From contig CALANM010000225.1 of the NCBI GenBank assembly GCA_937926065.1, forward strand, positions 1-30,996: a DNA stretch of 30,996 bases, read 5' to 3'. The DNA is from an uncultured Microbacterium sp. GTDB lineage: Bacteria > Actinomycetota > Actinomycetes > Actinomycetales > Microbacteriaceae. The stretch's first letter is position 1; each line of letters begins with the position of its first letter. Below are positions 16,435-23,194 of this stretch, piece after piece. The position numbers were made by a program, and so were the translations under genes. The notes beneath the pieces were generated by a model. The model was not told where the DNA came from. It searched no databases and saw only the letters and a list, made by a program, of their open reading frames with translations.

Positions 16435-16548
16435 GTCAGTGCTGCAGCAGCCGCCGCCACAGCACGAGGAGCCTTCGCTGACGACCTGGATCAGCTTGTC
16501 GTCGGCGACCGGCTGAAGCTGCGGGGTGGGGAGATTCGAGGTGGCCAT
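16432..16548 (-). CDS. Small cysteine-rich protein with C-terminal CCGGGCC motif
   Basis: A 38-residue protein. It has a proline- and glutamine-rich start (NLPTPQLQPVADDKL), a short IQVVSEG segment and the tail SSCCGGGCCSTD with four of its last nine residues cysteine. The paired cysteines suggest soft-metal binding, a redox or persulfide role, or a modified peptide. I do not recognise the family. Evidence that it is real: a TACACT -10 box lies six bases before the ATG, as in leaderless actinobacterial transcripts; the composition is strongly non-random; and it ends at a hairpin shared with the convergent gene. There is no signal peptide or membrane segment. It is divergent from the PfpI gene. 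Confidence 0.68.
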   Translation of the reverse strand: MATSNLPTPQLQPVADDKLIQVVSEGSSCCGGGCCSTD

Positions 16549-16554
16549 GCGTCC

Positions 16555-16560
16555 AGTGTA
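16555..16560 (-). promoter_or_regulatory. -10 box of a leaderless promoter for the cysteine-rich peptide
   Basis: TACACT on the minus strand, six bases before the ATG at 16548, so transcription would start at or next to the start codon. No convincing -35 at the normal distance; the TTGACA at 16604-16609 (minus) is too far upstream. Confidence 0.45.
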
Positions 16561-16638
16561 AGCACCCCGCCGCGACCCGAGGCGCGCGAGCGACCCACGT
16601 GATTTGTCAACCCCCTGCGGCTGCCCTGAAGTCGTCCG

Positions 16639-16644
16639 TAGCGT
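16639..16644 (+). promoter_or_regulatory. -10 box of a leaderless promoter for the PfpI gene
   Basis: TAGCGT, seven bases before the ATG at 16652. No ribosome binding site precedes that ATG, which fits a leaderless transcript. Confidence 0.4.
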
Positions 16645-16651
16645 GGCGGTC

Positions 16652-17200
16652 ATGGTTACTCTCAGCGGAAAGAAGGTCGCGTTCCTCGCGACGAACGGAT
16701 ACGAAGACAGTGAGCTCACCTCACCGTGGCAGGCGGTGACCGACGCCGGTGCGACCGCCGTGATGGTGGCGCCTGAGGCCGGTCAGATCGAAGGCAAGAA
16801 CGGGCACCGTCAGTCGGTCGACGCGACGACGGCGGACGTGAGCGCCGCCGACTTCGACGCCCTCGTCCTGCCCGGCGGAGTCGTGAACGCCGATCACCTG
16901 CGCCTCGACCGCGCCGCCGTCACCTTCACTCGTGACTTCTTCGAACAGCACAAGCCGGTGGCAGCGATCTGCCACGCACCGTGGATCCTCGCCGAGGCCG
17001 GTGTGCTGGAGGGGCGCACCATCACGAGCTACCCGAGCCTCAAGACAGACCTCGTCAACGCCGGGGCAGAATGGGTCGACGAGGAAGTCGTCGTCGACGC
17101 CGGCCTCGTCTCGAGTCGGACCCCCGACGACCTGCCCGCGTTCAACGCGAAGGCCGTCGAGGAGATCGCGGAAGGCACGCACGCCGAGCAGACCGCGTAG
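16652..17200 (+). CDS. DJ-1/PfpI family protein (type 1 glutamine amidotransferase-like, YhbO/YraA type)
   Basis: 182 residues, the usual length of YhbO/PfpI proteins. Recognisable parts are KKVAFLATNGYEDSEL (6-21) with the conserved glutamate in the loop, DALVLPGGVVNAD near 70, and the nucleophile elbow AICHAPWIL with the cysteine near residue 109 followed by histidine. Members are reported as glyoxalase III or protein deglycases and are induced by stress. The exact activity here is not provable from sequence. The ATG at 16652 is chosen because the conserved N-terminus starts there. The AraC-type gene follows after 17 bases, so the two may share a transcript. Confidence 0.93.
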   Translation: MVTLSGKKVAFLATNGYEDSELTSPWQAVTDAGATAVMVAPEAGQIEGKNGHRQSVDATTADVSAADFDALVLPGGVVNADHLRLDRAAVTFTRDFFEQHKPVAAICHAPWILAEAGVLEGRTITSYPSLKTDLVNAGAEWVDEEVVVDAGLVSSRTPDDLPAFNAKAVEEIAEGTHAEQTA

Positions 17201-17217
17201 CAGCGAAGCAGGTACGG

Positions 17218-18159
17218 ATGGCACAACGGCAGCGACTGAGCGGCATCGGGGCAGAAGCGGTCGAACAGACGTGGCGCGAAGTGGTGCCGTCCGCCCAGCT
17301 GCAGAAGCTCGACGCCGCCCGGTCGGAGTTCGACTGGGCGGCGTCGGCTGTGTCGGGAATGACCGTCGTCGCGTATGACCTCGATGCCTCCGTGCGGTCA
17401 GCGGCGCACCCCGACGACCAGCTCATGGCGTGTCGCATGGTGACGACGGAGGGCGGCGCGTGGGACGACGACGGCGCGCTCGACGGACACTACCCGTGGG
17501 TGACCGCCGGACGACCCGTGTACGCACGCTGGGAGGGGCGCGCGCGCGTGCACGCCCTCGTCTTCGACCTCGATCTCGTCGCCCGGACGGCCCGTGAGAT
17601 AACGGGAAACGACCGGCTGACGCTCGATCTGTGGGAGGTGCGCCCGCGCAGCACAGCCGGCGCCCGCCAGTGGAACCGCACGTACCGCTACCTGGCGGAG
17701 TCTCTGCTGGGCGAGGACGCCGAGGTGGGCACGCTGGCCGAGGCGGAGCTGCGTCGGCACGCGGTGCACGCCACGCTCTCCGCGTTCTCTTCCGCGTTCG
17801 TCGAAAGCGCGGAGCGCACCGGCCAGACGCGTGCGGCTCCGGCATCCGTGCGTCGAGCGCTCGCCTACATCGAGGGCCATGCGCACCAGCCCATCACGAT
17901 CGACGATGTCGCGCGTGCAGCGCGGATGTCCACGCGCGGGCTTCAATACGCGTTCCGCCGCGCGCTCGATACGACTCCGACCGACTGGATCCGACGCACC
18001 CGACTCTCGGCCGCGCACCGCGACCTCATCGCCCCCGACGGCGGAAGCATCGCGGAGATCGCGCGACGCTGGGGCTTCGAGCATCCGTCGAGATTCGCCG
18101 CTCACTATCGCGCACTGTACGGCGTCAATCCCAGCCACACGCTCCGCAGTCACCGCTGA
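17218..18159 (+). CDS. AraC-family transcriptional regulator
   Basis: 313 residues. The C-terminal hundred residues form an AraC/XylS DNA-binding domain: VRRALAYIEGHAHQPITIDDVARAARMSTRGLQYAFRRAL is the first helix-turn-helix region and GGSIAEIARRWGFEHPSRFAAHYRALYGVNP the second, with the standard terminal motif. The N-terminal two thirds match a ligand or effector domain (YDLDASVRSAAHPDDQLMA, WVTAGRPVYARWEG) that I cannot assign. The ATG at 17218 sits 17 bases after the PfpI stop, with a weak GCAGG upstream. Targets are unknown. The adjacent PfpI gene or the genes around it are natural candidates. Confidence 0.92.
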   Translation: MAQRQRLSGIGAEAVEQTWREVVPSAQLQKLDAARSEFDWAASAVSGMTVVAYDLDASVRSAAHPDDQLMACRMVTTEGGAWDDDGALDGHYPWVTAGRPVYARWEGRARVHALVFDLDLVARTAREITGNDRLTLDLWEVRPRSTAGARQWNRTYRYLAESLLGEDAEVGTLAEAELRRHAVHATLSAFSSAFVESAERTGQTRAAPASVRRALAYIEGHAHQPITIDDVARAARMSTRGLQYAFRRALDTTPTDWIRRTRLSAAHRDLIAPDGGSIAEIARRWGFEHPSRFAAHYRALYGVNPSHTLRSHR

Positions 18160-18250
18160 GACGACTGCGTCTGGCGGATGCCGGCTGCGCGGTCAGGACA
18201 TCCGCGAACTCGCGCCCGATGACCCGTCATCGTGGTCGTAGGAGTGTGAC

Positions 18251-18574
18251 ATGGGCAAGATGACGTACGACGGCACGGCGCGACTCGTCGTCGACGATCG
18301 GGAACTGGCCCATCTCCAGTTCGTCATCAGCGACAAGCTGCGTCGTCGTGAGCCGTTCACCTTCACGTGGACGAGCCCGCTGGAAGAAGGCGGTGGCCGC
18401 GTGGCGGCCTGGATCAACCCGAGCGCCGCGCTGGTGTTCGCATTCGACCGCCGCGGACCCCACGGGCTGAATCCCGCATGGCTGCGGGTGCTCGCCGAAG
18501 CCGCCCACTCCCCCGCCGGGCTCCGACTGATTCCGGAGGCCGAAGCGGACGAGCAGGCGGCCGACGAGTTCTGA
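18251..18574 (+). CDS. DUF7882-like small protein (often mislabelled ATP-dependent DNA ligase)
   Basis: 107 residues starting MGKMTYDGTARLVVDDRELAH, then LQFVISDKLRRREPFTFTW, a G-rich turn, AWINPSAALVFAF and a C-terminal LRVLAEAAHSPAGLRLIPE. This pattern matches a paralogous family common in Microbacteriaceae that is annotated as ATP-dependent DNA ligase in some databases; it has no ligase motif (no KxDG) and is far too short. The function is unknown. GGAG lies about seven bases before the ATG. It lies 91 bases after the AraC gene and converges on the SRPBCC gene with a strong hairpin between the two. Confidence 0.85.
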   Translation: MGKMTYDGTARLVVDDRELAHLQFVISDKLRRREPFTFTWTSPLEEGGGRVAAWINPSAALVFAFDRRGPHGLNPAWLRVLAEAAHSPAGLRLIPEAEADEQAADEF

Positions 18575-18580
18575 TCGAAC

Positions 18581-18600
18581 GCGACGTCAGTCGACGTCGC
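18581..18600. terminator. Perfect 8-base hairpin between convergent genes
   Basis: GCGACGTC and GACGTCGC are exact complements around the four-base loop AGTC. The repeat starts seven bases after the DUF7882-like stop and covers the SRPBCC stop codon at 18587-18589. Stable in both directions, but without a T tract. Confidence 0.5.
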
Positions 18601-19039
18601 CGCGCCACGCGCCGGTGGCGGCGCCGCGCGACTCGATGAACTCCTTGAACTTGCCGAGGTCCTTGCGCACGGCGTGGTCGTCGATGCCGACTGCCGCGCC
18701 GATCTTCTCGCGGAGGCTCTCCGGCTCCCAGTCGAGCTGGACCGTCACACGGGTGGTGTTGTCGTCGAGGCGGTGGAAGGTCACGACGCCGGCGTGGTCC
18801 ACTTCGCCGCCCGTGCTGTTCCACGCGACACGTTCGTCGGGGTGCTGCTCCGTGATCTTGGTGACGAACTCGCGCTGGACGCCTCCGATCGTGACACTCC
18901 AGCGGTTCGTGACGTCGTCGATCTGCGTGACCGCGTCGACGAAGTTCAGGAACTGCGGGAAGGTCTCGAACTGGGTCCACTGGTTGTACGCGGTGCTCAC
19001 CGGAACGTTGACGTCGATGCTCTCCGTGATGCTTGCCAT
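18587..19039 (-). CDS. SRPBCC family protein (polyketide cyclase/dehydrase-like)
   Basis: 150 residues with the START-like helix-grip pattern: ITESIDVNVPVSTAYNQWTQFETFPQFLNFVDAV at the N-terminus, a central strand series including RWSVTIGG and RVAWNSTGGEVDHAGVVTFHRLD, and a long C-terminal helix (RKDLGKFKEFIESRG). Close relatives are annotated as cyclase/dehydrase and are often linked with stress-related genes. Substrate and reaction are unknown. AAGGAG lies 12 bases before the ATG, in a suitable though slightly long position. Transcribed toward the DUF7882-like gene. Confidence 0.9.
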   Translation of the reverse strand: MASITESIDVNVPVSTAYNQWTQFETFPQFLNFVDAVTQIDDVTNRWSVTIGGVQREFVTKITEQHPDERVAWNSTGGEVDHAGVVTFHRLDDNTTRVTVQLDWEPESLREKIGAAVGIDDHAVRKDLGKFKEFIESRGAATGAWRGDVD

Positions 19040-19228
19040 GTGGTGGCGCTCCTTCCGTGTCCGCTTGCGGTGTCTCCCGGACGCGCGGAGCAGATCCGGG
19101 TCGTCAGATTCTCGCCGACATGCGAGGAGCCGGGACCCCCGTTGACACGGCCCGAGGAGTGTGTGAGCGCGTCTTCGCGCACCCGCGGCCTCCTGTCAAG
19201 CGTCATCCGAAATCTCCGCGCATCGGGC

Positions 19229-19234
19229 TATGGT
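19229..19234 (+). promoter_or_regulatory. -10 box of a leaderless promoter for the CinA-GNAT gene
   Basis: TATGGT, seven bases before the GTG at 19242. The ATG at 19230 lies inside this hexamer, which argues for the GTG as the true start. The rest of 19040-19228 shows no gene. Confidence 0.45.
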
Positions 19235-19241
19235 CTCGACC

Positions 19242-20198
19242 GTGGAAGACATCGAGACCCTCGTGGCCGACATCGCCCGTCTGTGCTCTGACAGGAACGC
19301 CGTGGTCGGCGCCGTCGAGTCGCTCACCAGCGGCGCGATCGCCAGCGCCCTCGGGCAGGGCGAGAACGCTGCCGACTGGTTCGGCGGAGCCGTCATCGCC
19401 TACCAGATGGAGACGAAAGAGTCGGTGCTGGGCGTTGAGCCAGGCACCGACCCATGTTCGCCCTCCTGCGCGCAGCAGCTGGCCACCGGCGGCCGGAGCG
19501 TGCTGGGGGTCGACGCGGTCGTCTCGGCGACGGGTGTCGGCGGGCCCGACCCGTCCGACGGCCACTTGCCCGGTGAAGTGCACATCGGAGTCGCGATCGC
19601 GGGAGAAGTCACGACGACCGAGCATCGGTTCGAGGGTTCGCCCGAAGAGGTCGTGCAACTGAGCGTGCGCGCGGCCGCGACGGCCCTTCGCGACGCGCTG
19701 CGCCGCCTAGAGACGGCACGCTCCGAGGAGGAGCGCGACGGAATCCGCATTGAGCCGATCCGGCCGGAGGACGCCGGAGAAGTGCTCACGATCCAGCGTG
19801 CGGCGTTCGTCAGCGAAGCGCAGATCTACGGCAGCGCGGACATGTCGCCGCTCACCCAGACACTGGAGCAGATGGAGGCTGAGCTCGAAGACGCGGGCGG
19901 CTGGGTGGCGCGTCGCCGGGGTCGGCTCGTGGGCGCCGTGCGAACCCGGGAGCGAGACGGACTGCTGCTCGTCGGGCGCATCGCCATCGCGCCGGACGTG
20001 CAGGGCGAGGGCATCGGGCGACGTCTCCTCACCGCCGCCGAGGAGGGGTCCTCGGCCGCCGAGGCGGAGCTGTTCACCGGCAGCCTGAGCGAGGCCAACA
20101 TTCGGCTCTACGAGTCGTGCGGGTACCGCGAGACGGAGCGCATCGAGCAGGGCGACGGAACCGCGCAGGTGTTCATGCGAAAGCGCCTGCGCGGCTGA
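19242..20198 (+). CDS. CinA C-terminal domain (NMN amidohydrolase-like) fused to a GNAT acetyltransferase
   Basis: 318 residues from the GTG at 19242. Residues 1 to about 160 are a CinA/PncC-type domain: VGAVESLTSGAIASAL, WFGGAVIAYQMETKESVLGV, ATGVGGPDPSDG and GEVHIGVAI. PncC proteins deamidate nicotinamide mononucleotide in NAD salvage. The usual ESCTGG reads ESLTSG here, with the serine and the later Y...K pair kept, so activity is uncertain. From about residue 165 a complete GNAT domain follows (IRIEPIRPEDAGEVLTIQRAAF, VGRIAIAPDVQGEGIGRRLL with the acetyl-CoA loop, NIRLYESCGYRETER). The frame is open throughout with even codon use, so this looks like a true fusion. An in-frame ATG at 19230 is the alternative start. 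Confidence 0.85.
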   Translation: MEDIETLVADIARLCSDRNAVVGAVESLTSGAIASALGQGENAADWFGGAVIAYQMETKESVLGVEPGTDPCSPSCAQQLATGGRSVLGVDAVVSATGVGGPDPSDGHLPGEVHIGVAIAGEVTTTEHRFEGSPEEVVQLSVRAAATALRDALRRLETARSEEERDGIRIEPIRPEDAGEVLTIQRAAFVSEAQIYGSADMSPLTQTLEQMEAELEDAGGWVARRRGRLVGAVRTRERDGLLLVGRIAIAPDVQGEGIGRRLLTAAEEGSSAAEAELFTGSLSEANIRLYESCGYRETERIEQGDGTAQVFMRKRLRG

Positions 20199-20212
20199 GC
20201 CGCCTGCGCGGC
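20184..20212 (+). repeat. Exact 12-base direct repeat around the CinA-GNAT stop codon
   Basis: CGCCTGCGCGGC occurs at 20184-20195 and again at 20201-20212, separated by TGAGC, which contains the stop codon. GCGGC-TGA-GCCGC between them can also form a small hairpin. Confidence 0.8.
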
Positions 20213-20219
20213 CTCCGCC

Positions 20220-20477
20220 CTACTCGTCGTCAGGGAGTTCGGTGCGCAGGTCGGTGGGCCCGTCATCGACTCGGTCGGCGCGTCCGCCGTCACCGTCGGA
20301 GAGGTCTCCCTGCGTGAGATCCTCGGGTGCGAGGTCTCCCTCACCGTCCTCGCCCAGCTCAGCGGCGAGGGGGTCGGCGCCCTGTGTCTCGGGCTGGTCG
20401 ACGGAGTCGGGGAGGTCTCGAGAAGGGATGTCGTCAGCGGCGGAGGGGACGTCAGAGGGGTCTGTCATATCGGTCAT
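20220..20477 (-). CDS. Small, highly acidic hypothetical protein
   Basis: 85 residues from the ATG at 20477, with 21 aspartates and 7 glutamates against 4 arginines and no lysine. It has no cysteine, no tryptophan, no membrane segment and no recognisable domain, and is almost certainly disordered. The strong amino-acid bias and a frame that stays open while the opposite frames have no better reading support it as real, but the start has only a weak GGTGGGG upstream, and a second in-frame ATG at 20468 is possible. It converges on the CinA-GNAT gene. Similar short acidic proteins are common in Microbacteriaceae. The function is unknown. Confidence 0.62.
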   Translation of the reverse strand: MTDMTDPSDVPSAADDIPSRDLPDSVDQPETQGADPLAAELGEDGEGDLAPEDLTQGDLSDGDGGRADRVDDGPTDLRTELPDDE

Positions 20478-20864
20478 GACCCCACCGTCGCCTGCGCTTT
20501 CGCGATCATGAAGGGGGTTGCGCCCCGCGTCCGCATGCGAGTAGCCCCGCCGAGGCACAGACGGCAGGCCACGCGCGCGCGACACGGCGATCGCACAAGC
20601 TCAGTGAACTCGCATCTGGAGCCATGAAGTTGCGCATCCATGCGGGAGCATGAGAGTGTCGGAAAGTCCCGGAAGGGGCATTCCCGACCAGTCCGCGACC
20701 GCTGGCGACCCCCTGGGAAGGGGTCTGGCCGGCGGGCGTATGGTCGGCGGTCTTTGCTCGGATCCGACATCCGCAGCCGGCGCCGTTCCCCGAAGCGCGC
20801 GCGAGTGGACCGCCACCCGGGCGTGACCGTTGCAGCCCCCTGCACCGGGCTGCTGAGGTTCAGA
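20478..20864 (+). promoter_or_regulatory. Non-coding region and structured leader upstream of proV
   Basis: 387 bases without a credible gene. The left 160 bases show nothing clear. The right part is rich in pairing: GACCCC (20708-20713) with GGGGTC (20720-20725); GGCGGTC (20746-20752) with GACCGCC (20808-20814), extended by CTC (20757-20759) with GAG (20803-20805); and TGCAG (20831-20835) with CTGCA (20840-20844), closed by CCCGG (20816-20820) and CCGGG (20845-20849). The last hairpin ends only six bases before the proV ribosome binding site TGAGG. A TATGGT at 20739-20744 could be a -10 box. This may be an osmotic or ligand-responsive leader. I cannot match it to a named riboswitch. Confidence 0.45.
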
Positions 20865-22163
20865 GTGACCGTTCCAGCCATTCGGGTCGAGCACGTGTAC
20901 AAGGTGTTCGGCCGTCATCCCGAGAGAGTCGTCGACCGGCTGCGCGCCGGCGCGTCCCGCACCGAGGTCGCGGACGCCGGCACGGCCGCCGTCATCGACG
21001 CGAGCTTCACCGTCCAGCCCGGCGAGATCTTCGTGATCATGGGTCTGTCCGGATCCGGCAAGTCGACCGTCATCCGCATGCTCAACGGCCTGCACGACGC
21101 CACTGCGGGCACCATCAGCGTGCACGACCAGCCGATCACCGGCGTGAGCGGGCACCGGCTTCGCAGCATCCGTCGTGATCGCATCTCGATGGTCTTCCAG
21201 CACTTCGCGCTGCTCCCCCACCGCACCGTCGCCGACAACGTCGCGTACCCGCTCGAGCTGCGCGGCGTCGCGAAGGACGCCCGCCGGGTGAAGGCCGAGG
21301 AGATCCTCGACCTCGTCGGTCTCGGAGGCTGGGGCGACAAGCTGCCGTCGGCGCTTTCGGGCGGCATGCAGCAGCGCGTCGGCATCGCGCGCGCACTCGC
21401 GGCCGACACCGACATCCTCCTGATGGACGAGGCGTTCAGCGCCCTCGATCCGCTCATCCGGCGCGAGATGCAGGAGCAGCTGCTCGAGCTGCAGCAGAAG
21501 CTCCACAAGACCATCGTGTTCATCACGCACGACCTCAACGAGGCGATGCTCCTCGGCGACCGGATCGCCGTCATGCGCGACGGCCGGATCGTCCAGATCG
21601 GCACTCCCGAGGACATCCTCACCGACCCGGCGAACGACTACGTCGCGCAGTTCGTGCAGGACGTCGACCGGGCCCGCGTGCTGACGGCCGCGAACGTCAT
21701 GGAGCGGCCGCGGCCCGTCGTGTCGCGCAACGCCGGCCCCCGCACGGCGCTGCGCACGATGCGCGACGCGTATACATCGGCGGCGTACGTCGTCGATCGC
21801 GATCGCCGGCTGGTCGGGATCGTCACGGACCGCGACGCCGTCAAGCTCGTGCGCGCCGGCGTCGTCACCATGACGTCGGCGATCCGCCCGGTGCCGCAGA
21901 GCGTCCGGCATGACGAGGTGCTGATGAACCTGTTCGTGCCCGCCGTCGAGTCACCGCTCCCGCTCGCGGTCACCGACGACGACGGGCGCCTCCTGGGCGT
22001 GATCCCGCGCGTCACCCTGCTCGCCGCGCTCGGACCCGGGCCCGGCGCGACCGAAGAGATCGCGCTGCCGCCGCAGCCGGTGCCCGCCGCCGTCATCGAC
22101 GAGGTCCTCGCCGGCGGCGCACCGACGGTCTCGGCGACCGACGACCGAGAGGCGGTGCTCTGA
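20865..22163 (+). CDS. proV: Glycine betaine/proline ABC transporter ATPase with C-terminal CBS domains
   Basis: 432 residues. After the ProV-type N-terminus (VYKVFGRHPERVVDRLRAGASRTEV) comes an ATPase with Walker A GLSGSGKS (60-67), the Q-loop FQHFALLPHRTV (111-122), signature LSGGMQQRVGIARAL (164-178), Walker B ILLMDEAFSALD (184-195) and H222. Residues about 278-395 form two CBS motifs (YVVDRDRRLVGIVTDRD and LAVTDDDGRLLGVIPR), which in OpuA-type transporters sense ionic strength or c-di-AMP. It energises uptake of compatible solutes under osmotic stress. The GTG at 20865 follows TGAGG by six bases. The stop overlaps proW in TGATG. Confidence 0.95.
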   Translation: MTVPAIRVEHVYKVFGRHPERVVDRLRAGASRTEVADAGTAAVIDASFTVQPGEIFVIMGLSGSGKSTVIRMLNGLHDATAGTISVHDQPITGVSGHRLRSIRRDRISMVFQHFALLPHRTVADNVAYPLELRGVAKDARRVKAEEILDLVGLGGWGDKLPSALSGGMQQRVGIARALAADTDILLMDEAFSALDPLIRREMQEQLLELQQKLHKTIVFITHDLNEAMLLGDRIAVMRDGRIVQIGTPEDILTDPANDYVAQFVQDVDRARVLTAANVMERPRPVVSRNAGPRTALRTMRDAYTSAAYVVDRDRRLVGIVTDRDAVKLVRAGVVTMTSAIRPVPQSVRHDEVLMNLFVPAVESPLPLAVTDDDGRLLGVIPRVTLLAALGPGPGATEEIALPPQPVPAAVIDEVLAGGAPTVSATDDREAVL

Positions 22164-23137
22164 TGGACGACTTCCGCCTTCCCCTCGGCTCCTGGGTCGA
22201 GACCGCTGTCGCGTGGCTGCGTGACAACCTGGACGCGCTCTTCGACGTCATCACCGTCGTCGTCCGCTTCCTCGTCGATGGCCTCACCGACACCCTGCTC
22301 GCTGTGCCCGTGCCGCTCGCGATCGTGCTGTTCGCGCTGATCGGCTGGGCGCTGCGCTCGTGGCAGATGGCGCTCGGCACCGCGGTGTCGTTCACGCTGA
22401 TCGTCGCGATGGACCTGTGGGTGGCGTCCATGCAGACGCTGTCGCTCGTGCTCATCGCGGCTCTCGTGGCCGTCGCGATCGCCATCCCGCTCGGCATCTG
22501 GTCGGCGCGCAACGACACCGTCCGCGCCATCCTCAAGCCGGTGCTCGACTTCATGCAGACGATGCCCGGCTTCGTCTACCTGATCCCCGCCATCACGTTC
22601 TTCAGCATCGGCGTCGTCCCCGGTGTCGTGGCCACGGTCATCTTCGCCCTCCCGCCCGGCGTGCGGCTGACCGAGCTCGGCATCCGCGGCGTCGACGCCG
22701 AGACGGTGGAGGCGGGCAATGCGTTCGGTGCGAAGCCGGGCCAGATCCTCCGCGGCATCCAGCTCCCGCTCGCGATGCCCACGATCATGGCCGGCGTCAA
22801 CCAGGTGATCATGCTCGCGCTGTCGATGGCCGTGCTCGCAGGCATCGTCGGGGCCGACGGCCTCGGCAAGCTCGTCGTGCAGTCGGTGTCCACCGCGCGC
22901 CTCGGCATCGGGGTGGAGGCCGGCCTCGCCGTGGTCATCATCGCGGTCTACCTCGACCGGGTCACCGCCGCCCTCGGCGCGCCCCGCGAGCATCCCACGT
23001 CGCTCATCGGCATCGCCGCCCGCCGCCGCACCGCCGCCCAGACCTCCGCTCCGGCCGCTGCGCCCGGCGCGGACCCGACCCCCGACCGGACGAAGGACGA
23101 GGCTTCGTCGACGACGCAGCCGGCGCGAGTCGGCTGA
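22163..23137 (+). CDS. proW: Glycine betaine/proline ABC transporter permease
   Basis: 324 residues with about seven hydrophobic segments, typical of ProW/OpuAB. The region LDFMQTMPGFVYLIPAITFFSIG and the EAA loop (TVEAGNAFGAKPGQILRGIQLPLAMPTIMAGVNQ) identify the family. The N-terminal segment (LGSWVETAVAWLRDNL) is the amphipathic lead-in seen in ProW. The last forty residues are Ala/Pro/Thr-rich and probably disordered. The ATG overlaps the proV stop. As part of a three-gene operon it forms the channel through which ProX-delivered betaine or proline passes. One permease gene implies a homodimer. Confidence 0.95.
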   Translation: MDDFRLPLGSWVETAVAWLRDNLDALFDVITVVVRFLVDGLTDTLLAVPVPLAIVLFALIGWALRSWQMALGTAVSFTLIVAMDLWVASMQTLSLVLIAALVAVAIAIPLGIWSARNDTVRAILKPVLDFMQTMPGFVYLIPAITFFSIGVVPGVVATVIFALPPGVRLTELGIRGVDAETVEAGNAFGAKPGQILRGIQLPLAMPTIMAGVNQVIMLALSMAVLAGIVGADGLGKLVVQSVSTARLGIGVEAGLAVVIIAVYLDRVTAALGAPREHPTSLIGIAARRRTAAQTSAPAAAPGADPTPDRTKDEASSTTQPARVG

Positions 23138-23194
23138 AGCGGTGCGGGTCGCCCGCACCGTCGCACCGAGAGAGAAACGGAACAAGAAGAAGAC

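Noticed and set aside
16604..16609. TTGACA on the minus strand as the -35 box for the cysteine-rich peptide
   Set aside because: It is more than 40 bases from the TACACT -10 box, and no other -10 lies at 16-18 bases.
18251..18574. ATP-dependent DNA ligase
   Set aside because: The label follows a known database misannotation of this small family. There is no KxDG nucleotidyltransferase motif and only 107 residues.
19720..19770. A separate GNAT gene starting inside the fusion, using AGGAGG and an ATT or ATC codon
   Set aside because: The AGGAGG run is explained by Glu codons in the linker, no ATG, GTG or TTG lies at a good distance, and the frame is continuous with the CinA part.
20640..20864. 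75-codon upstream extension of proV, or a c-di-AMP riboswitch there
   Set aside because: The extension is Arg-rich with no ribosome binding site, while the GTG at 20865 has TGAGG and begins the conserved ProV start. I could not find c-di-AMP riboswitch consensus blocks in the leader.
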